Below are positions 9,895 to 18,530 of a stretch of 64,000 nt of DNA, in pieces; within the stretch, counting starts at the first letter, position 1; the number at the start of each line of letters is the position of its first letter. The position numbers were made by a program, and so were the translations under genes. Source of the stretch: Congeria kusceri (taxonomy: Eukaryota > Mollusca > Bivalvia > Myida > Dreissenidae). Where the stretch lies: the NCBI GenBank assembly GCA_027627225.1, contig CM051024.1, positions 76,629,265 to 76,693,264 on the forward strand, in the 5' to 3' direction. The notes beneath the pieces were generated by a model. It was not told the origin of the DNA and did not search any database. It was given only the letters and a program-made list of their open reading frames with translations.

Positions 9895-10734
9895 AAACTT
9901 GATTTCAATAAGGGAGTTTGCATCATTCATTTGTGTAATCATCAATTCACGTTTTGCAGTCCTTGAAGGACCTTTGCACTACAGGACATTGGAAAGATTC
10001 AAAGTTAAGGCTATGCACAAAATCCAGATTTTAATTCTACCGTTCCATTAACTCCTGACTGTTTGACGGAGATAAATAGGTGGATTGATAATGTACAGAA
10101 TAAACATGGGAAAAAGATTAGACAACATCTCATATCATTATGGATCTAAACAGATGCTTCCAGTCTTGGTTTTGGATCCTACTGTGTAGTGGAAAGACAG
10201 TCAACTAGTAGATGGTCCATTAAGGAATCAACATACCATATTAATGTTTTAAAACATTTTGCAGTATTTTTTGCATTAAAATCTTGGGTCTCAAATAAAC
10301 ATGGTATACATGTAGGAATTCAGTCGGATTCAATGGTAGCCATTGCCTATATCAATGATTTTGGGGTAATGGCAAATGTTACTTTGGACTCGTTGGCGAA
10401 AGATATCTGGAAATTGTGTTTGGCAAAAAATGTCTTTATAACCGCATATCATATACCGGGAAAAAGTAATGTACAAGCACATTTCTTTTCAAGAAATTTT
10501 TTGTATAGTACAGAATGGATGCTAAAAACGCAGATGTTTTCAAGACTGACGTCCCAGCTTATCAATCCCGATATTGATTTGTTTGCTTCAAGGTTAATTT
10601 GTCAAATAGAATCTTATGTCCCTTTGATGCAAGATCCTAACGCTTATGCTGCAAATGCATTTTCTTTGGATTGGTCCAAATTTATTCCGTACATATTTCC
10701 ACCATTTTGTCTTATGGGAGCTATACTAAATTAA
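9895..10734 (+). pseudogene. DIRS-type RNase H and connection region (broken)
   Basis: After the RT frameshift the text continues as 'ISIREFASFICVIINSRFAVLEGPLHYRTLERFK', the typical DIRS RT-RNase H connection. A further frame carries 'TDASSLGFGSY' with the first catalytic Asp, preceded by an in-frame TAA near 10147. From 10189 to 10734 the frame is open. It has 'YHINVLKHFAVFFALKSW' (acidic position replaced by H/K in this copy), 'IQSDSMVAIAYINDFG' (third catalytic Asp), 'ITAYHIPGKSNVQAHFFSR' (normally AD..SR), and the DIRS signature 'PDIDLFASRL' followed by 'YIFPPF'. The altered acidic residues and stops indicate decay. Confidence 0.82.
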
Positions 10735-10792
10735 GTAAGAGATGACATTTTGAACAGGCATTGATAGTGCGTCCTTTCTGGACCAATCAAAT

Positions 10793-11845
10793 TTGGTTTC
10801 CTGCCTTATTACAATGTATGATTTCTTTGCCTGTCAGATTACCACACAACTAAATACAGCATCCAATGGGAAAGAAGTTGCAGTTGATTGCGGCGATTGT
10901 GTCCGGAAATCCCTTGCAGATAGAGGCATTTCATTACAGATTACTGAAGGTATCCTCAACAGTTGGCGAGCAGGCACGAAAAAGCAGTATTCATCGGCTT
11001 GGGACGAAATGGACTTTGTGGTGTAACCTCCAATATAAAGATCCCATTCGTCCAACTGAAGACCGGATTTTGACATACTTATTTTATTTAAAGAACATGA
11101 ACAAATCATACAGTGTGATAAGTACCCATAAAGCTGTTATTTTGGAGACATTAAAACTAGTTAACCCTATGTTTGATGTTTCTAGTATGGTAATTAATAG
11201 GTTTATGAAGGGACTGTATAATACTATTCCACCTAAACCTAGATACAATTCAACTTGGGATGTTAGTAAAGTTTTAAATTTAACAGTTGTCTTTACAAAT
11301 GTTAACATGTAAACTAACAGTTTTGATAACTTTGTCTACAGCTGCTAGGGTACAGACATTGAAAGCACTTTGTGTAGCTTGTTGTGTGTTTGGAGTAAAT
11401 AGTGTGTCATTTAATTGTGGCGACAAATTGAAGAGTTTAAAGCCTGGTAATAATCATATTTTATATTTCAGGGCTCTTGAAGAACCCCAAATGTGTTTAG
11501 TTAGGACATTAAAATGTTTTTTGTCTAGAACAAAGGAATTGAGAAAATCTAGACAGTTGTTGATTTCATATACTAATTTTAAAGCTGTGTCAACAAGTAC
11601 AATTGCTAGATGGCTGAAGGATGTGTTAGATCTTGCAGGTGTTGATACAAATACTTATAAGCTCATTCGTTTACGGGAGCATCTGTTTCTGCTGCATTCA
11701 TGACAGGTTGCAGAGTGTCAGATATATTAAAAACAGCTGGTCATCAGTTAAAAATTTCAAGAAATTGTATTTAAGAGATATTGAGCATTCAGGAAATGAT
11801 CACAGTCAATTATTCAGTCGTGCTGTGTTGTCTACAGTTTTGTGA
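10793..11845 (+). pseudogene. DIRS-type tyrosine recombinase 1 (multiply frameshifted)
   Basis: The N-terminal SAM-like domain is seen as 'ILNSWRAGTKKQYSSAWDEM', which runs to a stop at 11024-11026. The frame then moves to 'IRPTEDRILTYLFYLKNMNKSYSVISTHKAVI' and 'INRFMKGLYNTIPPKPRY'. A third frame from about 11287 has the box I arginine region 'LSTAARVQTLKAL'. A shift then gives 'AHSFTGAS' where the family has H-x-x-R. The final frame has 'SWSSVKNFKKLYLRDI', placing the nucleophile Tyr in 'LYLRD', and ends at 11845. It would integrate circular cDNA if intact. At least three frameshifts and the apparent loss of the second catalytic Arg make it dead. Confidence 0.8.
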
Positions 11846-11849
11846 AATC

Positions 11850-11905
11850 TCCATCATAATGACCAACCAATATCTACTACATAAATTTTATTATAAACTT
11901 GCCAT
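11850..11905 (-). repeat. Split direct repeat B2 of DIRS element 2
   Basis: A 56-bp sequence repeated in the same orientation at 12078-12133, with two mismatches by eye. It is the outermost 3' repeat of the minus-strand element. Confidence 0.8.
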
Positions 11906-12001
11906 GATCTCAACTGTAACCAAATTACTAAATATATACATAAATCCACATATACATTGCATAATATTGACTTATAAACAATTATTATTAGATTTTTGAC
12001 A

Positions 12002-12035
12002 AAGTCGAGAACAAATTACGTCATCGATGACGAAC
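12002..12035 (-). repeat. Split direct repeat A2 of DIRS element 2
   Basis: A 34-bp block present in the same orientation at 16226-16272. It contains the perfect 14-bp palindrome 'cgtcatcgatgacg'. It lies between B1 and B2, as expected for the internal A copy of a split-direct-repeat element. Confidence 0.78.
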
Positions 12036-12077
12036 ATAGGACATTGGTTGGTCACATGACTTCTATTTTTTTAAATT

Positions 12078-12133
12078 TCCATCATAATGACGAACCAATG
12101 TCTACTACATAAATTTTATTATAAACTTGCCAT
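12078..12133 (-). repeat. Split direct repeat B1 of DIRS element 2
   Basis: The internal B copy, nearest the recombinase gene. It matches 11850-11905 at 54 of 56 positions. Confidence 0.8.
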
Positions 12134-12373
12134 CTTAATGAGTTGACATAGCAAAATAATGACAGAAACTACAACAACAGCAAGCAAACAATCAAGTCAA
12201 ATTCTAGACAAGTAAAAAAGCTGACAATTACAAATTTTCAAACCATACAAATAATTATTAGCAATATGAACGTGAAAAGCCAATGTGAGTTGACTTCAAT
12301 AAACTGCAAAAAACACATGCAAATGTTGAATGTACAAAATAGTTTATACCAAATAATGTAGCTTAATCTTAGC
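12134..12373 (-). other. 3' non-coding region of DIRS element 2
   Basis: AT-rich interval between the recombinase stop and repeat B1. No coding signal. Confidence 0.45.
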
Positions 12374-13522
12374 CTAATCATGATTCAGAACAGCGTCTGT
12401 ACAATCGCGAGGCGTTCGAGCATGCACATAATGCTGATAGAAAACTTCTGCATTTTTCCAACGCCCAATCTTTCGAACAGTTTCCGGTTTAACATCACAT
12501 TCAGTGACAGATGTAGCCCCCGTGGGCCTTAACGATTTAGCTGTAAAGCCTTGCCCTGACAGACCTGCCTGAAATAAAATGAAAACGGCGCCATTAGTGT
12601 CATGCTGAGCCTGGGTCTGGTGGAGGTAATCACGCAACGTACTAACTGGGTACAGTTTCTGGACTGATCTGGGGGAATCGAAACCTCAAACCCATTTCGA
12701 GATGTATCATTCGTAATACGGAACAGTGTGAAGTTTGCGACAGTTTCAGTAAATGTAATCTGGTCCGTGTTAAAAACTAACGCACAGGACCTTCCTCAAT
12801 GTATAAAATTCCCTTAAGTGGCGCGTCAGAAGGCCGTAACATCAATGTCAATGCGTCAGAAGGCCGTAACATCAATGTCAATGCGGCAGAAGGCCGTAAC
12901 ATCAAGGTCAATGCGTCAGAAGGCCGTAACATCAATGTCAATGCGTCAGAAGGCCGTAACATCAATGTCAATGTGTCAGAAGGCCGTAACATCAATGTTA
13001 ATGCGTCAGAAGGCCGTGACATCAATGTCAATGCGTCAGAAGGCCGTAACATCAATGTCAATGCGTCAGAAGGCCGTAACATCAATGTCAATGCGGCAGA
13101 AGGCCGTAACATCAATGTCAACGCGAGAAGGCAACTAGCTTCCATCCTAAGCTCTTTAATAGTCAACTTGTCATCAGAAGGTCAAAAATAATTCGTGAAA
13201 TTTGTAACCGGCATAGCTTTTGAGCGTTTCATAGAGATAGTAGTACCTGACTTTACTAAACCAGTAACCAGAGAGTGTATCTCTGGTGCCTCAGCAAGAT
13301 TGTTAATACCAAGACTTTGTATACGTGGCCGACTGCCGCAGACGCTGTCCGTAATAACGAACTAGGAAGTTCCGAAATATGAGTTATATCACATAGAAAA
13401 TCCGCTAGCGCACCGGAATGAGATGGCGGAAACGGAAAACCGTTATTTTGACAGAATATGTGAAACGTATTGATTACTGTATTGTACAAACGCATTGTAC
13501 TCTCCGCTAAACAAAAAGTCAT
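12374..13522 (-). pseudogene. DIRS-type tyrosine recombinase 2 carrying an in-frame minisatellite
   Basis: Reading leftwards from 13522, the N-terminal SAM-like domain is 'LAESTMRLYNTVINTFHIFC...FPPS...LADFLCDI', then 'TASAAVGHVYK'. After a frameshift come 'EIHSLVTGLVKSGTTISMKRSKAMPV', a stop, and 'LTIKELRMEASCLLALTLMLRPSD', the catalytic box I. That box unit, ALTLMLRPSD, is then repeated ten times in frame (13122-12823) before 'APLKGILYIEE'. A frameshift near 12780 leads to 'LVFNTDQITFTETVANFTLFRI'. The last frame has 'AKSLRPTGATSV' (second Arg), 'IGRWKNAEVFYQHYVHAR' (nucleophile Tyr in the HYVH or FYQHY context) and ends at 12374. Apart from the repeat, the order follows the family. The frameshifts and stop indicate an inactive copy. 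Confidence 0.85.
12823..13122. repeat. 30-bp minisatellite, 10 copies, in frame with the recombinase
   Basis: Ten head-to-tail 30-bp units. On the plus strand each starts 'gcgtcagaaggccgtaacat'. Only scattered substitutions occur (unit starts gcg/gtg; tcag/gcag; one 'aaggtc' for 'aatgtc'; one 'gtgac'). On the minus strand each unit encodes ALTLMLRPSD, with variants ending PSA, one with LMSRPSD and one starting TLT. Because 30 is a multiple of three, the amplification keeps the recombinase frame through all ten units. The other strand is also open, but only as a by-product of the repeat. Confidence 0.93.
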
Positions 13523-13879
13523 TCTACTGACTGCTTCTGAGGACTAGCCATAATCATTGACTAATCTAAGCCGCCATATACCCTCCAAGCATACAGGCGC
13601 CACTTCTGGTTTCGACGAGGTTCTGAAAGGACGCCCACCACGCGACACGTATTTTTGTTGTTCATTGAGCATATTGGAGGCGCAACTGACATTTGTTATA
13701 ACATTATGAACCACGACTGAGCTCTCCACGCTGTAGAAATCACTGTCGCGACTGCTTTTTGAGCATGTAGGACTTGTAACACCCGATGTATGAGACAAAA
13801 TGGCAGGTTTACATAATTGTTTTCTAAAGCCAAATTTTATAGAGCCAACGTATCTACCCCTTCTGACATCTGTTCCCAC
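13523..13879 (-). pseudogene. DIRS element 2 RNase H to recombinase connector
   Basis: The true frame, with three stops, reads 'EGVDTLAL', stop, 'NLALENNYVNLPFCLIHRVL', 'HAQKAVATVISTAWRAQSWF', then 'MSVAPP' and 'KWRLYAWRVYGG'. It matches the usual DIRS connector downstream of 'IDLFAS' (dual 'ENN.VN.PF' and 'KAVATVI...W' blocks). The 135-residue open stretch that overlaps it (13544-13951) is a shadow in another frame. Confidence 0.7.
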
Positions 13880-14517
13880 TACAGGCTGTTGAACCTTAAC
13901 GACTGTGTGTTTTGGCAGCTGGCAAATAGATCGATCTTGTGGGGTCTCCATAATTTGTCTAAAAACTTTAACAGATCCAAATGTAGTCGCCAGTTGGCCT
14001 TGTCCGGCGTCCCGACCAAAAATCTGCCTCCGTGTTCAACCGCCTGGCTATATAAGTGGAATCGAGCCAAATTCCATTCACCATCCGCTTATATAGCGAC
14101 CGCTATCTGCAATAAACTAGGGCTCAGGCCTCCCATGTGCCTTATGTATGCCGCCGCGGTAATGTTGTCCATTAAGATTTGAACATGTTTCCCCTTTATA
14201 GTGGCAGGAACGATAAGAAGTAGTTCTCTCTCATTCGACGACTGGACCGAAATTCGCTTGTTCCAGTCTCCCGACGCGACCATCCCATCTAACACAGCAC
14301 CCCAACCCAGATGGGAGGCATCGGTCACGATTTGAGCCTGTATTGACTTGCAGTATATCTCACGCACGTTCCAGTGGCTAGCCGAATTAAGCCACCACGT
14401 AAATTCCTCAATAGCTTTATCTGTAAGAGTCAAAGTATCCTCCCAAGACCTTCTAGTGGACAATAATCTATACGCTTTCCTTAAAAACAATTTTCCTGGT
14501 GTAACCGCCCACGCCAC
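13880..14517 (-). pseudogene. DIRS-type RNase H of element 2
   Basis: The upstream frame (14517-14089) reads 'PGKLFLRKAYRLLSTRRSWEDTLTL', 'FTWWLNSASHWN', then 'QIVTDASHLGWGAVLDG' (first catalytic Asp), 'SSNERELLLIVPA' (catalytic Glu), and 'HVQILMDNITAAAYIRHMGG' (second Asp). A frameshift leads to 14070-13879 with 'EHGGRFLVGTPDKANWRLHLDLLKFLDKLWRPHKIDLFAS', the DIRS signature ending. The three visible acidic positions are intact, so this module is better preserved than that of element 1, although its frame is split near 14080. Confidence 0.82.
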
Positions 14518-14529
14518 AAAAATACACTG

Positions 14530-15387
14530 ACCTAGCCAAGCTACGCGCGGTTATACGTTTGGATTTAAGCGCCTTACGAATGAGCTGCTTTAATTTACTA
14601 ACCAGTGCGCTTTGTGCGCTTACGACAATGTTATTATTATCACTAGTGATAACGTAACCACGGTACTTAATTTTTTTGCGTAGGAACTAACGTTGACTTC
14701 TCAAAATTGACCTCAAATCCAAGGTCCGACAGCGTGTTAAGGAACAAGTCACAATGATCTGGTTATAGTACTGGCTTCTGAAGCCAACAGAAAATCGTCC
14801 ACAAAAACCGATACACAAACACCTAATGAATGCAAATAACTAACAATGGGCCAAATAGTCTTATTAAAAAAAGAAGGGGAACCACTCAGACCAAAAGGTT
14901 AAACGGCCCAACGATAGTATTTTCCCTTCCATTGAATTCCTAAATAATCATGCCAAGCCGCGTCTACTGGAATATGATAGTATCCATCTTTAATATAGGC
15001 AGTGCTTTTTTGGAACACAACCTAAGGGGCTAACACACCTTGGCGTATAGTTACATGGTTCAATATAACCTAAAAGTAACAACCGCTCAATTTCACTATC
15101 CACAAAATAACATTGTACAGTAGAAAGTTCATGATTATCACAATAAAACGAAACAGTGTCATTAACTAATGGAATTGTTGCACCATTTTAAATCCAATCA
15201 AGCACATAACTAGGAGTCTGAATTTGCTCCCATGCATGCATTTGTTTTTAAAGATTTGTTCGTTTCATCAAGAAACATGAGACCTGGTTAAACGTTACTA
15301 AAATTATCAACTGTTAAGTTATATGTGAGTCTGTATAAACGCGTGCATATAGTAACTTTAGAACTCACAGTTAAAAAAAAACGTTAA
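14530..15387 (-). pseudogene. DIRS-type reverse transcriptase of element 2 (heavily broken)
   Basis: Frames interrupted by several stops can be followed leftwards. The palm opens with 'AYIKDGYYHIPVDAAWHDYLGIQWKGKYYRW', then 'PFGLSGSPFFFNKTIWPIVSYLHSLGVCVSVFVDDFLL'. The catalytic VDD lies near 14794-14805. The wording matches the DIRS RT pattern of 'DGYYHIPI...YLGI.W.GKYY.W..LPFGLS.SPF.F.K' and FVDD. The finger domain upstream (towards 15387) is only vaguely recognisable. Multiple stops make it inactive. Confidence 0.75.
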
Positions 15388-16188
15388 TCACCAATTAATC
15401 CTCATCGGCGTTGCGAAAGTTACTTCTGGGTGGCCGGCGTGACGGAAACGAACGCTGTGTGAAGGCCTGGTAAACTTCTGTCTGCCGTCCTCCGTTTCCC
15501 TGGAAACCACGGCTTCGTCCCCGGAAGCTCTGGAAATGCCACCCCCACCCACCCCAGAAGATGGAATCGAAGGTCTGGTCACTGCTGCTATAGCGGCAGC
15601 TGATCGAAAGATCTTGAGAGACGAAGGATTGAGACCAGAAGTGTTTTTCCGCAACACTCTCAAGAGCCTTGTCGTGTTGTTGTCGAACTGACTATTGACG
15701 ATAAGCGATGCATATTCGTCTTGTAAAAAACGGCTCTGTGCATGAGCAATTAAAAACAGTTGATCGAACGTGTTTTGCGATACGTCCGAAGACTCAATCG
15801 TCACCAATAACTTGATCACTGTTTCATTGTATTTGCCACATTTTGCAATCACATTCAGCACGCTCTGATCACCACGTCAGATTCCCTAACGAGAATCGTT
15901 CACCTTGAGGTCAGCAGGAATCTGTATCCTAGCAAAAGAGTCCCAAAAAGTTTGAAATTCCCCTTGTATATCCGAATTTCTACCAGCAGCACTGGCTGGT
16001 GCAAGACTGGAGGCTACGTGGCTTGCAACTGGCTCAGAATGAGCCAATACCTCGGCCTGTATAGGCGAATTATGCTGTAAACTTGACGCTTCCTGACGCT
16101 GACGTGCTAAAGCATCTACCCTTGTATTAAGTCCACCCAGTTTGACGTTTATTTCCTGAATTAAATCCTCAGTTGTATCTTCCATCAC
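15388..16188 (-). pseudogene. DIRS-type gag-like gene of element 2
   Basis: An ATG at 16188 starts 'MMEDTTEDLIQEINVKLGGLNTRVDAL', a short amphipathic/coiled-coil-like beginning, and runs to a stop at 15886 just after 'FWDSFARIQIPADLKVNDSR'. After a frame change between 15886 and 15861, the second part reads 'NVIAKCGKYNETVIKLLVTIES', 'LFLIAHAQSRFLQDEYASLIVNSQFD', 'LLRVLRKNTSGLNPSSLKIFRSAAAIAA', followed by a Gly/Ser/Arg-rich tail to 15388. The 'HAQ..FLQDEYA.L.V...FD' block is typical of DIRS/Ngaro gag-like proteins as I know them. It is likely a structural RNA-binding protein, here disrupted. Confidence 0.65.
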
Positions 16189-16225
16189 CTGATTTCAAAA
16201 AACACGTCTTCACTCGTGAGTGACC

Positions 16226-16272
16226 AAGTCGAGAACAAATTACATCATCGACGTTACGTCATCGATGACGAA
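16226..16272 (-). repeat. Split direct repeat A1 of DIRS element 2 (5' end)
   Basis: It shares 'aagtcgagaacaaattac' and 'cgtcatcgatgacgaac' with A2 (12002-12035). It has an extra 12-13 bases between them that partially repeat the palindrome ('atcatcgacgtt'). Confidence 0.75.
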
Positions 16273-17534
16273 CAAAAGATATATGTTTTTTTCAATTATG
16301 ATATCTACTAACATACCGAAATAGTTTTGATGTTTCATTGTATAACACTTTGTGTTTATGTTTATATTCAATATGAATAGATTAGACTGCCTCTAATAAT
16401 GAGTATTACTCATATAGTCAATATGTATTCATGTATGATACATTATATTGTTCTCGAATACAATCATTTCAGAAATTCTGAATTTGGTTTGTTTGTCCTT
16501 TCATGGTTTATGTTGGCGCCTTTAAAGATGCTTGTATACTGTAGGCTAAAGGCCTTGTGAAAATAACGGAACCCCCCCCCCATCCAAGCACTTGTGTGAT
16601 CAGGGTTTCCCGCAGGCCTGTTTCACTTGTCGGGCCCGACATGCCATCAAAACAGTAAGTCATTTGCCGACATGCTTAAATATGGCCGACATGCTTTGAT
16701 TTTCAAAGCGACAACCCTTCATTTCTTTATCTATTACACAGATCTTTAACCAGAAGGCCATATATGAACGCCAAATTGATCGATTAGGTCTCACTTTAAA
16801 CAGTGTGATTGACGAAGTGACTGAACTGTGTAGTCCCGCCCACAACAATCTTATTAGCCAATCAAATGCGCGATTTTTAGGGCAGAGTTTATATCTAACT
16901 AACAACTAAACAAGTGTTTCACAACAAATACTAGCGTTGCGGGGGCATTGAACAGGCATGTTTAAACATTTGATTGTTATATTTACCATTTTATGTTATC
17001 CCAGTAATTGTCTTATCCATTTCACAAATTGACAACAAAAAATATGCGAACGAATAATGTTGTATCGAGCCTCATTTTAAAACACAATTTATCGTCATCA
17101 AACTTAATTTTGTTCACATAAACACTGCAATTAAGCACGTGACCAGTACGTGCACGTTTTTCATGAGGCATTCGTGACCTTGTGCATGGCAACATAATTT
17201 TCGCGCGCTTTTGTAGAAAAACGCGCATTTTACATGGAGATACAGGACCGTATTTTAGGTCAAATAGGAACCTCACATTCCAGTATTTAATAAAATAATG
17301 GTGATATTAAGGTTTTTAATGTCCGCATGTAGTATAACTGATATTAAATCAAGATTGATTTCTTTCGCATCAGAAAAACAATTAATGAAAAATAAAATAT
17401 TTTTTTTGTAATACTTTCAGTTTAATAAAAGTAAGAATTCCAAAACTAAAGATAATGCAAAGAGAGATGCTGGTCAAGCAAAAGGCTAGGTAGTTTAAGT
17501 GCTATAGGGCGGTAGTTAAAGCGATACTGCCGAT
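16273..17534. other. Intron interval, no gene recognised
   Basis: AT-rich with a C10-type homopolymer near 16571. 'cagggtttcccgcaggcctg' near 16602 looks like one end of an hAT-type transposon, but no matching opposite end was found. A 'cccgccc' followed by 'agccaatcaaat' near 16835 is promoter-like only by chance. Open stretches at 16660-16905 and 17022-17276 (minus) match nothing I recognise. Confidence 0.3.
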
Positions 17535-17750
17535 ATGGTCGCCGCCAGGATTTCGAACGTCGCAACCAATTTTGGACAGGTGGGGTCGCACGATGCAGCC
17601 GATTTTGTGAAGGTGGGTTCAAGCGTTGCAGGCGATTTTGGGGAGCTGGGTTCGGGCGATGCGGCCGTTTTCGAAGAAGGGGGTGGGGGTGAGGGGCGGG
17701 GGGTGCTAAGGGGTCGGATTGGAACGATCTCGGTGGGAGGGTGTTGAGTC
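17535..17750. repeat. GC-rich imperfect ~36-bp minisatellite
   Basis: A locally GC-rich patch in an AT-rich setting, with about three diverged 33-36-bp repeats of the form 'gatgcggccgttttc' / 'gatgcagccgattttgtg' / 'gttgcaggcgattttgggg' joined by 'ggtgggttc'-like linkers. It ends in a G-rich 'gggggtgggggtgagg' tract with G-quadruplex potential. It is open in two frames because of the periodicity; no gene is claimed. Confidence 0.5.
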
Positions 17751-18242
17751 GCAGAGGCGATGTCGTAGATGCCGGCATGCCTTCAAGAAATCCTGAGGCA
17801 TTATTGGTATAAGGCTGGAGGCCGAAAGTATACAAGCACCCACCCTATTTTGGCAATTTAGGTATAAAGTTTCTGATTACCCAGCCCATGCTTTTTACAT
17901 TTGAAACGTCAATTTTCACTTGCAATATTTTTCGGAACGTGCTTTAAAAGTTTTGCAAACCATTATGATTGATTAATCTCAGGTGAGTGCCCCAGGGCCA
18001 CTTTCACCCTCTTGTTGAATGTAAATAGGATTTTCATTCAGTGTTGACAGAAGCTGTGCATTCAATTTTATAACTTGCATACTCATCAGATTTATTCCAA
18101 TTACTAGTTGCCATGTTGTTAAAAGAATTGAACATGCCATTAAGCATTTTAATTGGACCTGTTCTATTGCTTTAGTTGTTGATGCAATTTTAAAACTGAA
18201 ATCTTATGTATACAGTTTTGTTGGATGTTTTACATTTTACAG
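17751..18242. other. Intron upstream of the fourth cysteine-rich exon
   Basis: No gene seen. It ends in a T-rich tract and the acceptor 'cattttacag' at 18242. Confidence 0.35.
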
Positions 18243-18389
18243 AATCGTCACTGGGCCAGACCTGCATCCTGTATGGGACTGATAATAAAGCTCCATGTTC
18301 TGCTTCCAATGCTGTCTGTCCTGTCAACAACTCACAATGTCGGTGTGATGCAGACTACTACAAGTCTGGAGATAATACCTGTAACTCAA
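18243..18389 (+). CDS. EGF/EB-like cysteine-rich exon, diverged copy
   Basis: A 147-nt exon between acceptor 'tttacag' (ends 18242) and donor 'gtatgt' (18390). It is phase 1-1 like the three upstream exons. It encodes six cysteines in the same general order (C..C..C..C-x-C..C) with 'SQCRCDADYYKSGDNTC' at the end. The spacing after the first Cys is longer and the sequence is clearly diverged from the triplicated exons. It fits one more disulfide module of the same extracellular protein; membership in the same gene is inferred from strand, phase and domain type. About 17 kb of intron separates it from copy 3. Confidence 0.68.
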
Positions 18390-18530
18390 GTATGTGTGGG
18401 ATTGATCTTACTGTGTTCTTCGTGTATTTTGCTGAACTATAAAAAACAACATAATTATTACCAGAACCAGAAAACACGCACAAAGCAATAAAACATAATC
18501 ATTTCATCAGAAAGCACTTAACAGATTTGT

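Larger units (their letters stand above)
6682..11845 (+). mobile_element. DIRS-type tyrosine-recombinase retrotransposon 1 (decayed)
   Basis: The order gag-like region, reverse transcriptase, RNase H and tyrosine recombinase on one strand, with no integrase or protease and no LTRs, is diagnostic of the DIRS/Ngaro group. The RT has a YIDD catalytic box. The RNase H region ends in the 'DIDLFASRL' block typical of DIRS elements. The recombinase has recognisable arginine and tyrosine boxes. Every module has stops or frameshifts, and the gag region is split by a ~1.2-kb insertion. The 5' end is approximate. The 3' end abuts the tail of the opposite-strand element 2, which may have truncated it. 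Confidence 0.85.
11850..16272 (-). mobile_element. DIRS-type (Ngaro/PAT-like ends) retrotransposon 2 with split direct repeats
   Basis: Read on the minus strand, the order is terminal repeat A1 (16272-16226), gag-like, RT, RNase H, tyrosine recombinase, then B1 (12133-12078), A2 (12035-12002) and B2 (11905-11850). The A1...B1-A2-B2 arrangement of direct repeats is the hallmark of Ngaro/PAT-type members of the DIRS order. Length is about 4.4 kb. The element is decayed: all four modules have stops or frameshifts. It lies tail to tail with element 1 and its B2 starts five bases after the element 1 recombinase stop. Confidence 0.8.

Noticed and set aside
12799..13191. Plus-strand open frame of 130 codons with a SEGRNINVNA repeat
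   Set aside because: It is the complement of the recombinase minisatellite. Any 30-bp repeat without a stop stays open, and the minus-strand reading has clear family flanks.
13544..13951. Minus-strand open frame of 135 codons
   Set aside because: It is a shadow of the DIRS connector, whose true frame shows 'ENNYVNLPF' and 'KAVATVI'.
16602..16700. hAT-like end 'cagggtttcccgcagg'
   Set aside because: No matching opposite end or 8-bp target duplication was found in the window.
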